64,000 nucleotides of DNA from assembly GCA_022496185.1 (NCBI GenBank), contig WTXG01000005.1:434001-498000 (forward strand). The letters run 5' to 3'. This stretch comes from Multifurca ochricompacta (taxonomy: Eukaryota; Basidiomycota; Agaricomycetes; Russulales; Russulaceae). The translations under genes and the position numbers were made by a program. Positions 34,817 to 45,474 of this stretch are shown here, one piece after another. Position 1 is the stretch's first letter; each line of letters opens with the position of its first letter. A model generated the notes under the pieces. That model was not told the origin of the DNA. It did not search any database and saw nothing but the letters and a program-made list of their open reading frames with translations.

Positions 34817-37800
34817 TCACTCGTCCTCTTCAACGTCGCCAAATTCGAACATCCCAAACCGGTCGCGCTTCGCTCCAGCAATCGCCTCCTGAAGTTTCTT
34901 CAGTACCTGTGGGTACGATGCGAGGTACTTGCATCCCTTGCGGTCAACGGATGCGAGGCCCTCGCGCACTAGATCCACGTTGATCGACGCAAGTGAGTCT
35001 TCGACTGACGCGGGGTTTGCAGGGTCGATAAGTCGGAGGTGCAGTGTGGAGCCCTCTTTATGGTCGATGTTGGCAACGAGCGTCCGCCCCTCGCACAACT
35101 GGCGGAAGCGGTCCACAGCGTCTTCGCGGTACTCGCTGTTCTCGTCAACAAGTTTCACAAAGCTGCGCCATTAATGACTTCAGTATCACTGGGACTAAAT
35201 GTTGACAAAACCGCGCACCTGAGACGCGCATCATGCGCTTGCCCGGGTAGTGTGCGGAACTTGGGGTCGAGGGGGCGAATGTCCGTGAAACCAATGGTAT
35301 CTTGGTTGCCGTAATCGATGAAGGTGACTTCGGCTTCACGCTTGACGGGCGATGCGCGACGAATCTTTGCGCGGTACCATGCACCATCAGAGAACTTCGC
35401 CGAGACAAGATCGCCGCCCTGGGCACAAAACCAGGTGACGGTGCGGTGGCTTTGTGATATGTAGAGAAGTCACGCATGAGCTGCGCCAGTGACGTGATCC
35501 CTGTGAAAGCAGGTCAATACCAGCAGAGGAGAGTACGTGATGGATTACCTTCCGTGTTAAGGATCTGTACCGAGAAACTAAAACCATTCTTTGTCCGGAC
35601 ATCACTGACGATTACATCTCTATATTCTGGCTTTCGTGCACCATGGTCTTCTTCTGATTCGGCCTCTACTTGTTTCGCGGCAGCTTCGTCATAGTCCGAC
35701 CAAATCTACTCTGCATGTCAGCATATAGAACTGAGAACAGTTAAGTGCACGCGCACATTGCGACGAGCTTTTTTTGCCTCGTCCTAGGCAAGATGTTAAT
35801 TGTATTGCGCACTCTAGAAAAATTCACTTGCCGACGTGCCTCGGTGTCGTATAGCTGCTTCGCCCAGGGAAGCGTGTCTGCTGAGAAGGAATGAACCGTT
35901 GCGAGGCCCTCAGAAACAAGCGTGACGGCAGCATTTTCGTTCTTAAGATACAAAGCACCAATGAACCCGCCGGATTTGTCTGTCGTTTCAATCTCAATCT
36001 CTACATCGCGCTGCATGTATCGCCGTGTTGCGAATTCTGCGGCTTCAGTGCCATAAGGCTCGTTTTTTTCGGATGCGCTACGCGCAGTCCGGGGAGCACG
36101 AATTCCTATAGACGATGAGCGCAAGAAAAGCTCGAAGTAGAGCAACCCACCGCCAAGTACGAGAGTAAGCACTTGATTGTCTTTGGGGAGGAAAATTCTG
36201 TATATGTTGTTTGATTCAATGCCTATAAAAAAGGCAAAGGCTCGATGCTCACTTGAACCGAGAGCCAGTAGCAACGTAGTCAACGACCGCAGGAATTCTG
36301 CCTAGCCGCTTGAAGCCATTCAAAAATTGAGCAGCGCGATTACTAGCCTCGGACAGATTCAAAGGTGGCCTGGGTGCTGGCTGCTCCTTTCCAGAATGGA
36401 TTCCCCGCCCCTCCGCCGCAGCGCTAAAAGATCGTGTGAATGACGGACAACATACGAGCGTTGTACGCACGTCTGCTCAGCGGCCATCAGTTTGTCATAA
36501 TCAGGCGAACGGTCCTCATCATCGCGCTTATGTCTCACAACACTGGCAAGCCCCTTCTCAATAAGTTGTCGGCAATGTTGCTGACAAACGGTTTAGAAAA
36601 GTCTCAAGTAGACTAAGACTATATTAACTCACCCGTTCTGGTTCCCAACACGAACGGTCGCAGATTCGCGCTCCTCGTACTCACCTTCGCGAGGGCGGAT
36701 GAAGTCGACATGGACTCTAACATGCTTGCCAATCAATTTTTTCCGGAGGAATTCACGGGCCTCCTGTGCATAGAAGGCCTGCTTGGGATCTGAGAGCCTG
36801 TCCACAGAATAATTGACATACAACTCAAAGCCGTAATGGATGAACGCACTTCGGTCCGCGCGTTGAGCTTAGCTGCAACCTCCGCTCTTTGCCATCCTTT
36901 GTTGCAATCGAAACCTGATCACCGGACCAGACACGTATGACGGTCCCTTCGAACGCCCGAGCTGTGCCATTGGCTGTTCCTGATATTGACTTGCTGATGG
37001 CCGATGGCGTTGACGCGTTTGCATGTAAACCAAGGCGTTTCTCTTTGGCAGCGCGGTCCGCGGAGCGCAGCTTTTCGGAGCCACCATAAGGTGCTAACAT
37101 CCCCGAATGCCATTCTACGAAATGCGCAAGCCCGGCTCCGAGAACGAACTCAGCGATATTGCCCACGGGGTGCAGAACTATCGAGTTAATCTGTATAAGC
37201 TTGAAGAGCAAAAAAAAAAGGGGGGGAGGGGGGGGAAGGAACCAACCGATGCCAATGAATATGCTCGCAGGCGCTGGTGTATTGCTGCCGTTAGTCTGGA
37301 ACGGCGTGGCGGTAACGGTAGGCAATGAAAGGAGTTGGACTTTGACGGCGCGTTGGAGCAAACGTGATTCGGTAAAATATTTTGCCTACATGATGAAGCA
37401 AATTAGCTCATCCGGTACAGAAGGAGACGGGTGCTGTGACCCACCTCGTCACCCAAAGGCTCCGATGATTCCCCTTGTTTTACTGCTGTACGTGGACTAC
37501 GTGCCCCTGCAAGGGTGATATTGACGAATTGATGTTCGCCCTCAGGCATCAAAGGCGAACCCGTAGGGTGGTTCCATCCCGGACTGACTCAACGATGGCT
37601 AGCAAAATGAGGTGTGCACAGTCCGGCGGGAGACAAGGAAGCTCGATATATGCGTACCATCCATTTGTTTACCCTTCCATTCGTTGATGAACCCCTGCGA
37701 ATCCAAGGGCATATTGTGTATGACCTGTCGCGCCTAAGAGGAAAAAGATGAACATAACGACAAAAGCAGGAGAGCAGAGGCGCCTACTTTGGGCCCGTGA

Positions 37801-38458
37801 GGATTCCATAGGCCACGACCGGTAGATTTCGCTTCAGATTCGAGACCTTTCCGCCGAAGGTCATCTTCGGTCGGTTCGCGCTTAATCCTTCACTTTAGCC
37901 CAGCCATTTAGTAGTAGTTCGTTCGTGATGTCGACGCCGTTGACCTCGCCGTTTCCAAGATCACGGGGTATATCTCCCTCGCCAGGGGGAAGTTGATGTG
38001 AGGATGTAAATGTTATTTCCTTGCCGACCACTAGCGCGCGTAGGAAGTCGCGTGCTTCATATGCCCAAGGCTTGCAAAGTATCAGCAATAAGCTAAATAC
38101 GAGCTACAGAGTGAATCATTACTTCATCCTCTCGAGAAACATTTCCAAGTCTAGGTGACGAGATATCCGCGAGATGAAGGATCCTGGGGGACTGGTCAAA
38201 CCGATAAACAAGTTGATTTTGAGAAGCCCACCTTTCCTTAGGTGGCTGTCCCTGGGGCCCTGGGCGACCACGAAGAACGAGAGAGTCTCCGGAGATGACG
38301 CCTGATAGAACAAGGAGATCGATTTTAAAAATACACTTGAGGGGACGATCCGTTTGTGTTACCAACTTTTTACGATCTGGCGACCGAGAAACGTTGCCGG
38401 GATCAGATCCACATTTTAGTTCAAAATTAAGGACTAAACCCACAGCTTTCATCGACAT
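34817..38458 (-). CDS. Tudor staphylococcal nuclease (SND1/TSN, p100)
   Basis: Repeated SNase-like domains are followed by a Tudor domain. SN repeats show VISGDSLVLRGRPGPQGQPP with ILHLADISSPRLGN and PWAYEARDFLRALVVGKEIT; IVESVRDGTTLRVRL with LAGARSPRT; FEGTVIRVWSGDQVSIATKD with QAFYAQEAREFLRKKLIGKH; and VDYVATGSRFK with LRAPRTAR-type sequence. The Tudor part reads GDLVSAKFSDGAWYRAKIRR and IDYGNQDTIGFTDIRPLDPK, with the aromatic cage residues visible. The C-terminal half repeat ends FGDVEEDE. TSN is a cytosolic RNA-binding, RISC- and granule-associated protein. About 12 introns. Frame breaks occur near 37886, 37552 and 36567; the last two fit single missing bases. ATG 38458 opens SMKAVGLV; the join to the second exon near 38440-38310 is unresolved. 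It shares a 252-bp divergent promoter with bS6m. Confidence 0.92.
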
Positions 38459-38710
38459 TTTTCTAGGCAAATGGATGAATCGGATGTTGTTACTGGGCTG
38501 AGGAAGGCAAAGGGAAAAGGGAAAGGGAAAGGGAAAGGAAAGATAAAATATGGACACGTGCACATGAATGACAGACACGCGCGAGCAAAGCAGAGCGTGC
38601 GCGTGCCCCTCACGTGCTCCTCACATGGTCGTGGGTAGGTCCCGGGCCGCATGCCCGTCTTTCTTTTCTTGAACGTTGTCGACACCTCGACGTGGAGTCA
38701 AGACGAAGAT
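38459..38710. promoter_or_regulatory. Compact divergent promoter, Tudor-SN (-) / mitochondrial bS6m (+)
   Basis: 252 bases between two opposed start codons. It contains a (GGGAAA)n tract at about 38520-38552 and two CACGTG E-boxes, near 38554 and 38612. Shared regulation is possible but not shown by sequence. Confidence 0.55.
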
Positions 38711-39197
38711 ATGCCATTCTATCAAATTTTATGCATCGCTGCACACAACCCTGAATATGTATGTCGTGTCAATACATTCAAGACTCATTCGTTTTTTAAT
38801 CCTTTACAGCGACAGATCAAAGGTCTGGTTCGCTTGGCAGCCACTCATATCCTCAACAATGGTGGTGTCGTTCGTGGGATCCAGTACTGGGGCACTGAGA
38901 CTCTCCCTCAACGCATGAGATCTCATGGAACTAATCATGAACATGGAGAGTGCGTTCGGTCCTCACTCATCTATGTTTTTTTTTGGCCTACCTTTGAAAA
39001 ACTTGCTTCATGTCAGCTACTGGACAATGCATTTTGACGCGTCGCCTGAAAACCAAAAAAACCTGAGTAAACTTTTGCGCAAGGACCCCCGCGTTGTCCG
39101 CGCCACGGTACTGAAGATGGGCGAACGCATCGAGGACGTGGCGTGGAAGTACCCGAAAACCATCATTCCAGCTCGCGATGTGTCCAGAGTCCCATGA
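38711..39197 (+). CDS. Mitochondrial ribosomal protein bS6m (Mrp17-type)
   Basis: Three exons give MPFYQILCIAAHNPEY, RQIKGLVRLAATHILNNGGV with VRGIQYWGTETLPQRMRSHG, and after the second intron YWTMHFDASPENQKNLSKLL with RKDPRVVRATVLKMGERIED. This is the ribosomal S6 fold (beta-alpha-beta twice), and the order of segments is that of fungal Mrp17. It is a component of the mitochondrial small subunit. Total length, about 120 residues, is normal. Introns: about 38759-38810 and 38950-39019, both GT-AG. ATG 38711 is correct because the protein starts directly with the first strand, as in bacterial S6. No frame break. The gene converges with the HAD hydrolase (stop 39309 on the other strand). Confidence 0.92.
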
Positions 39198-39308
39198 TGC
39201 CAGTGCCATATTCATACAGGGACGCATTACATTCAGTGGCATCGCACCCGGCACTATTGAGTCTCAACTATGTATAGCACTTTGCCGCCACGCATCACAG
39301 GCTATTTT

Positions 39309-40278
39309 TTACATGTCGGCGTTCCTCCTTTCTATCCACGCAACCACATCATACAATTCGTTGACGATATTCAGACTTTTGATTGCCCCTGGATCCATTT
39401 TTTCGATGCCCTTCTGTTCACCCCCTCCTTTAGAACCTGTTCTGCGCAATAGAAGCGCATGAAGCCCTGCATTATCTGCACCGATATAATCACTGTGTGG
39501 TGATTTAATGGATTCAGAAGTAAAGCACAAGCTCAATGGGACTTACTCCCGAAAATCATCTCCGACATGTAAGGTTTCTGATGGGAGGGCACGCCCGCGT
39601 GCACATGCAGCGAGGAAAATGGATAGTGACGGCTTTTCTACGCGTTCTGTCTCACTTATGAGCACTGGCGAAAGGTACTCCCATATTCCAAGGTCTTCAA
39701 GAACAGCCGCTACGTGTGCCATGAGCACAATGACGTGCTATATGGCACAACGACGCACCTATTCGCGCATCTGAGTTCGTGATGAGACCCGTCTGCACTC
39801 CCATCTCCTGAAGTTTACGAACTGTGTCGTACATGCAGGTCTCGTATCAACACCACTACGCCAGTAAGTAGGGAGGGACACACGTGTCTCGAGAGTGTCA
39901 TCAAAGAGACGATATCCTTCACGAGAGCTAAATCGTTTCATAAGTACTGGCACGATTGTATCGATGTGCTTCTCGACCGCCCGTGCGTCGGCACCTGCGC
40001 CCATGGCCGTGCGGAAAATAACTTCACTCCACCACCCTGTTGCACCTGCGGAATATAACGGTTTCTCAACCTGTAGCTGCTTCAATGCTAATAAAGATTA
40101 TTTAAACTTTGGCAGAAAAGGTTGTAGATGAGCACGCACCGAGCTTGAACGAACGGGAGACTGCATCAGGAGGGAGTGCACCAAGATAGGAGCTGAATAC
40201 TTCGGAATATTGAACATGAATTGGTTTTCGTGGTGCAATGAGGGTATGTAGAGCATCAAAGGTGACGAGGCGTATCAT
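39309..40278 (-). CDS. HAD-superfamily hydrolase (HDHD3-like)
   Basis: Exon 1 begins MIRLVTFDALHTLIAPRKPI, motif I of a HAD phosphatase but with Leu where the second Asp of DxD normally stands; HDHD3-type proteins share a substitution at this site. Next come WWSEVIFRTAMGAGADARAV (cap region), then LQEMGVQTGLITNSDARI (motif II, TNSD), VLISETERVEKPSLSIFLAA with the motif III Lys, LHVGDDFRE and, after an intron, DYIGADNAGLHALLL (motif IV, GDD...D). The order and length (about 250 residues) match the family. Substrate unknown; loss of the second Asp suggests weak or altered phosphatase activity. ATG 40278 starts the first strand. At least four introns. Stop TAA at 39309-39311. Confidence 0.85.
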
Positions 40279-41138
40279 CACTCGCGGCCCGTTTAAACCG
40301 ACACCGACTCGACACGACAACGGGTTCGAGGTCGACAGTCACCCCAATGGCTGACACTGACACTGAGATTGTTACCGTTACAGAAACAACGCATTTGAAG
40401 CACTAGTTTACCAAGAGGAAGCCCGCCTCCATCGATTACACCCAGCAACTGAGGATGTCCCCAGTTGCATGAGCGTTTTTGATGATTTCCTTTCATGCAA
40501 TAGTGCGTCGCTCCTCTCAAACATTTATACTCCAGAGCTGTAAACAAGTAAAACAGTTTTAGGCACCCAGCTCAAGTCCATATATCGCTTCGGTGAGATG
40601 GCACACTGCTCAGCAAAATGGAGCGAGTTCAAGTACTGTATGAGCATTAAGGGGTTGCACCCAGAGCAAAGACACAACGCTTGGGTACGGCACCGTGCTG
40701 AGTGGTGGGCAAGCGAAGACTAGGGTCGAGCAGTGAGAATGTGTGGGAGAAGAGAGTGTATGTCCTTCCTATTGATTTTCGTAAATGGCTCATCTTGCGA
40801 CCTGTGATCTATAACTAGAGAGCCACTGAAAGACTATCCACCACCTTTGCCTCCACCAGATGCCATGGGGGCTCTTGTGGATTAAAATCAATCAGAGTGA
40901 ATTCTATGTTGGAATTTCAATCAAATTCACACTACTGCTATAATCGACGCGACGCTGTGTTGTGGTCTCTGCGACACAACGCTATATTGTCATTGTTTAC
41001 AAACCTGCTACAAGGCGGCATGATATCACATGGACAGTGGACAGTCTTCCAGGGCCAGGGAATACGAGCCCAATACATGCACAATTCTAACCTACCGTTG
41101 ATTCATGCCCTTGCGCGACAAGGTACAGAGAGGGTATT
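40279..41138. other. Intergenic upstream of the HAD gene
   Basis: About 860 bases between the HAD start and the end of the Smr gene, both on the minus strand. It must hold the HAD promoter and the Smr 3' UTR. A plus-strand open frame at 40897-41310 overlaps the Smr 3' exon in antisense and has no recognisable product. Nothing else supportable. Confidence 0.45.
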
Positions 41139-42476
41139 TTACATGATAATGCAGCCTTCATCCTGCCTGTCAAGCCTCCGCGTGATATCATCCGCACCCA
41201 GCATCACTCCCCCGCGTTCCCTTACCTGCTCAGCGGCTGTGCCGCCTTCCAGCTGTACAATTAAACACCTGAATTATGAGGGTCCAGCGCTGCAACAAGA
41301 TTGTGCCTAGAACGGCATGAATGGAACTCATACGTTGCACAGATCGCGGGGCTTACTTTTGCATGAGCGCTTCAATGGCGGGTTTGAGCTTCGCTGCGTG
41401 GTGTGGAGAGTGAATGCCTTTTCCTGCGCCGACAAGACGGGTCAGTTGATTTTTCTCCTGAACAAATGTTTGTACGAACCAACGATAAGGCGGACCTCCT
41501 TGTCACCTCTGGCCCGCGCTTTTGCGATGCTCATGTCAGTGAATGCGATGGCTTCCTTGGTGTAGAGCCCATGCAAGTCAACCTCCCCTGGCTTGCTATC
41601 CTAAATGCAAATTGCCTGAACGTCATCTACAGAATCAAAAGGATAGGACCAGCAACCCACCAGGTTATTTTCTATAGATGAAGTACGGTATGAGTCTACG
41701 GTGTTTGGGGGGGAAATAAGAAAGAGAAACTGTAGTTACCGCGGAATATCCATGTGCTCGCTTCAGTATTCAGCGCTCCATCTCACTCTGATGAGCTTTG
41801 CCCTCATTCGAAAGCTGCTTTGCACGGCGCCGTCCCGGCGTGCATACGCCGCATGGCTCTGCTCGAACGCGCGTGCCATCGCATCGCCCTCTTGGTTTGC
41901 GCGAGCGCGTAGAGACACGTAATACTCGTTCTGCTGGTTGACGAGGTTCTGATCCTGTGATATCGGTTTTAGTTAGCAACTCGCAGCCTTACTATGCTGA
42001 CACTATGCGCGGAAAGAGAATGGCGGGGCGCACAACTCGACCATGCGCAGGACGTGGAGAAGCTGAATGCAGTGGTTGTGACGAGGATGGCGGTGGCGGC
42101 GTCCATTGGCCTTGCGAGTTAGGAGAAAGGGAGGGTGAGGCAGCTGCTGTGGCCACCCTTGTCCTTGTTCCTGACCACTATGGCCGTGTCTATGGCCGTG
42201 GTGGGGTCTGTGCGGGTGGGGTTGGCCGTATTGTTGTTGTTGCTGCTGGGGATGAACTGACTCGGCCTGAGGGACCTGATGAGGAGGCTGCCATTGCTGC
42301 TGTTGCTGGGGGTGTTGTTGTTGTTGGGCCGGGAAGCTTGCTGGTTGTTGTGTCTGCTGTGCGTACGAGGGCTTCCCTGCACTAGGAAATACGGATTCTT
42401 GCGCCTCCTGCTGTGGAGGTGGGGCACAGAAAACCTTAAGCAGGCCACGAATGAGGCCTTTAAGGAAGGCCGTCAT
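41139..42476 (-). CDS. DUF1771 and Smr-domain protein with C-terminal CaaX-like motif
   Basis: The N-terminus MTAFLKGLIRGLLKVFCAPP precedes a Gln/His/Pro-rich region (42130-42400) with poly-Gln runs. Next is the DUF1771 helix pair: VNQQNEYYVSLRARANQEGD, AMARAFEQSHAAYARRDG, AKQLSNEGKAHQSEMERLN, ASTWIFRENN. The Smr domain has VDLHGLYTKEAIAFTDMSIA, EVRLIVG and GKGIHSPHHAAKLKPAIEAL, i.e. the LDxHG and TGxGxHS-type motifs of this nucleic-acid-binding, sometimes nuclease, fold. The last exon ends DRQDEGCIIM, so the last four residues form a CaaX box (stop 41139-41141). Frame breaks compatible with one missing base each lie near 41835 and 41787. ATG 42476 is the first in frame. The role in RNA surveillance at stalled ribosomes is known for some Smr proteins, not shown here. 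Confidence 0.8.
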
Positions 42477-42745
42477 CAATGCGCAAACAGGGAACACCGT
42501 AAGCTGATGTACCTCATTGTTATTGAATTAATGGATGATGTTCTTCATGTAGCGCCTGAGGATATTCAATCAATCGTCGATGGCATCAAGGCTGTCATAT
42601 TTATGTCAAAGTTGAGTAAAAAATACTTTAAGTCGAAGGCCATGAGTGACGACATATCACAGTAAAAAAAATCGACTGAGTCATGAAGGAAAACGTGTAT
42701 TATCTTCCTACTCGACTTCTTCAACGCTGGACAATACACGCATTC

Positions 42746-43995
42746 TTAAATCTCCAAACCAACCAAGACGTAAGCAGGGTCCACGGGGAAATCAGGCCTA
42801 GTAACCACAGTGCCTCCAACATACATGAGGGCGTGCAACAGGCCGCCAAGCGCCGGCGATGCCTTCTCGAGGGCAATAACAAGTGCAGAGCATTGAAGGT
42901 GCTCATCAGCGAGATCCAGGAGGGCAACAATGCTAGGAAGAAGGAAAGATGAGACAGCTAGCTATTGCCAATAATGAATCGCTTGCCTTTCACGTAGATT
43001 GACAACTGCAGCACTCTTGCCATCAACATAGAAAGTTTTGGGCTTGCCAGGCAACTCAAGCACGACGCCATCGAAGGATGCACCCATCTCCGGTGAAGAT
43101 ATGGACACACTCTTCGCATACTGCAAGGCAGTCATTGCATAATTCGGGAACAAGGTCGTTAGTAAATCGAGAGCATCGCCGTTTGATTGAACAGACACGT
43201 CCTCAAAGGAGTCGCCTGGCGTCAACGGCGGAGTAGCAAGGCCATGTGAGAAATTCCTGGTCCTTGGGGAACCACGGATGGGCTGTGGTGCTACTGAGGT
43301 GAGGGGGAATGAAACTGCATCTGCTGCAGAAGTGGGAGGTGTGGGTGGATAAGCTAGGTTTTGACGGGGATCGTACAAGAAATCTTCGGGAGTCGATGGA
43401 GAAGAGGAATAAAAATGATGATCGTATGCCGTGGCGTGTTTCGACGCCGGACCGCCTGTCACGCAGTCCGGCGACCCTCGATCAGGAGGGCATTTTGACT
43501 TCGGGGTGTCAAAACCGCCACTATGAAAGGGGGTGAGTGGCCTAAATGAGAGGAGAAGATGGAAATGAAGAGTGCGTACCCCAGGTCCCCCAGCGAACGT
43601 AGTAGAGTAATAGTACATGTCATCTGCGCCCTGGACATGGCAAACAGCTAGCACACTTGGTGCGGCGTCAACATAGAAAGCCCCATCTCCAACGGTCTGA
43701 CGACCGTTGCTAAAAACCAGACAGGTCAGCTAGTGAAAGTGGCACCAGGTTTACAAGAGACAAACGTGGGGCAAGGACTAGATATCGGTTTGTTTAAATT
43801 CAAAAAAGTGGAACTCGACATGAGGTGCCAACTTGATCCGGTTGTCGAAAGTCGAAAGATAGAGTTTGTTCGATAGCTAGAGGGAAGACAATTAGATGAG
43901 AGTGTTATTGGGTTAGACCTATAAGTAAATACGAACTGACGAGGAGAGGGGGAAATCGATGGCGCGGTGGTCGGAGGCAAGGCGTAGTCCTTCAT
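42746..43995 (-). CDS. Ornithine decarboxylase antizyme, expressed by programmed +1 frameshift
   Basis: The C-terminal part is clearly the antizyme domain: GVVLELPGKPKTFYVDGKSA, VNLRE joined to SIVALLDLADEHL, CSALVIALEKASPALGGLLH and ALMYVGGTVVTRPDFPVDPA with YVLVGLEI at the stop (42746-42748). Antizyme binds ornithine decarboxylase, sends it to the proteasome and blocks polyamine uptake; polyamines stimulate the frameshift needed to make it. Here the upstream exon (SNGRQTVGDGAF... to STTFAGGPG) splices through a 59-nt intron (43521-43579) into TGG CGG TTT TGA C. A stop appears, and the next frame (+1) is the antizyme frame. The last intron (42933-42986) has a GC donor. The 5' end is not settled: ATG 43995 and ATG 43821 are candidates. 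Confidence 0.82.
43508..43514 (-). promoter_or_regulatory. Antizyme +1 frameshift site TTT-TGA-C
   Basis: Reading on the minus strand, ORF1 ends TTT (43514-43512) TGA (43511-43509). Skipping one base gives GAC ACC CCG, the frame of the rest of antizyme. TTT-TGA is a shift site known from nematode antizymes; TCC-TGA is the commoner one. The assignment depends on the splice acceptor at 43521. Confidence 0.6.
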
Positions 43996-44594
43996 GGAAC
44001 TAGTCAGCTGGTTGATTATATATACACAAAATACTCCGCCCTCCACACCCCCTCCGCACCCCCTCCGCACTCCTGCCGAAAATCACGCCTGTACTACATT
44101 CACATTGATCTGAAACAACATACCTGTTGTGTGGGTTCCACGATTTGAAAGAAACATAAAATAGTTATATCATCCCACAAAAATGTGAATGTGAGAGAAA
44201 TGATGATTAAACCAATCACATCACAGGATTATAGTGTCTGGGGGTCCTTTACACATCGCGTCACGTCACGTCACACATAGCAAGCAATAGCAGGTGGCGG
44301 CTCAGCGTTCATCGCTCAAGCCCGCTCGCAAGCAGCGCCAATCGACCGACGAGCTCGACATCTTCAAACCTCAAAACGTGAGTACCCTATCATTTTCATC
44401 CTAAAAAAAAAGTTCAATGGAGCTGTGTCAATGAAAAAATTGGAGGAATCGAGTCATTATTAGATTGATTTCATCGGTGGATGGATTCATTCTGGCTTGG
44501 ATAACGCTTCCGACACTTTTCTGCTCGTTTAGCGTGTCAGGTGATGGATTAACTTACTTACCTGAAGTTTCAGGACTTCACCATCTTATCACAA
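43996..44594. promoter_or_regulatory. Divergent promoter antizyme (-) / RPS2 (+) with 5' UTR intron of RPS2
   Basis: About 600 bases between opposed starts. A purine-poor CCCTCCGCACC repeat lies near 44042-44072, CCAAT at 44212-44216, and direct CGTCA copies near 44260-44274. The RPS2 leader appears to be split: donor AAC/GTGAGT at 44378 and acceptor TTTCAG at 44573 define a 196-nt intron that ends 21 bases before the ATG. A leader intron is typical of ribosomal protein genes. I see no convincing C/D or H/ACA snoRNA in it. Confidence 0.55.
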
Positions 44595-45474
44595 ATGGCT
44601 GACGCTGGACGCGGACGTGGAGGATTCGGGCGTGGGCGCGGTGGTGACCGTGGTCGTGGTCGAGGTCGAGGTCGCCGCGGCGGTCGCAAGGATGAAGAAA
44701 AGGAGTGGTGTGTGCTCACTCGCCAAGTCCTCGAGCTTTAAGATCTTAAACGACTATTCAGGGTTCCAGTCACCAAGCTCGGCCGTCTTGTGAAGGACGG
44801 TAAGATAAAATCGATGGAAGAGATATATCTCTTTTCTCTCCCTGTGAAAGAGTACCAGATTGTCGACTTCTTCCTCCCTAACCTCAAGGATGAAGTCATG
44901 AAGATCATGCCCGTGCAGAAACAGACCCGTGCCGGTCAGCGCACGCGCTTCAAGGCTTTTGTTGCCATTGGCGACTTTGATGGCCACGTTGGTCTTGGCG
45001 TCAAGTGTGCAAAGGAAGTCGCGACGGCCATCCGCGGTGCAATCATCCTCGCCAAACTTTCTGTCGTCCCAGTTCGTCGTGGCTATTGGGGTGCGAATCT
45101 CGGTGCCCCACACACAGTACCATCAAAAGTCAGCGGAAAGGTTGGTTCTGTCATGTGTCGGCTCATTCCCGCACCCCGCGGTACCGGTATCGTCGCAGCC
45201 CCCGCCTCGAGGCGTCTTCTTCAGCTGGCCGGTGTCGCGGATTGCTACACGCAGGCAAAGGGTTCGACTGCAACGATGGGAAACTTCTTAAAAGCAACGT
45301 TTGCCGCTGTAAGTGTCTGAGCATATCAACGCTTGGTATTCACTAAGAATGGGCCAGATTACAAAGACGTATGCCTTCCTTACCCCCGACCTCTGGCGTG
45401 AAATCTCTCTCTCAAAGTTCCCATACGACGAGCACAGTGCACACCTTCAGCTCGCAGGAAAAAAGCAGTATTAG
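44595..45474 (+). CDS. RPS2: 40S ribosomal protein S2 (uS5)
   Basis: The RG-rich N-terminus ([20 protein letters not shown], then [15 protein letters not shown]) continues after an intron with [20 protein letters not shown]. The S5 domains follow: [60 protein letters not shown] and [20 protein letters not shown]. The last exon gives [20 protein letters not shown] and ends LAGKKQY. Length, about 260 residues, and sequence fit a cytosolic uS5 located at the small-subunit mRNA entry and decoding region. Introns at about 44707-44760 and 45310-45358. The arginine methylation site for the RMT3 family would be the RG region. No frame break. ATG 44595 is preceded by an A-rich leader. Confidence 0.96.

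Noticed and set aside
34248..34892. Open frames upstream of the coiled-coil gene
   Set aside because: No protein-like composition and partly antisense to the Tudor-SN C-terminus.
37880..37895. Programmed frameshift in Tudor-SN
   Set aside because: The frame change near 37886 has no known slippery context, and the gene carries other apparent base errors; a sequence error or missed splice is more likely.
38988..39254. Minus-strand frame containing GADNAG, resembling the HAD C-terminus
   Set aside because: It is the antisense of the bS6m exon; the real HAD motif IV lies at about 39440-39490.
40897..41310. Plus-strand frame of 137 codons
   Set aside because: Antisense to the last exons of the Smr gene and without recognisable sequence.
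44378..44573. snoRNA inside the RPS2 leader intron
   Set aside because: C-like and D-like words occur, but not in the right order or spacing, and no terminal stem pairs.
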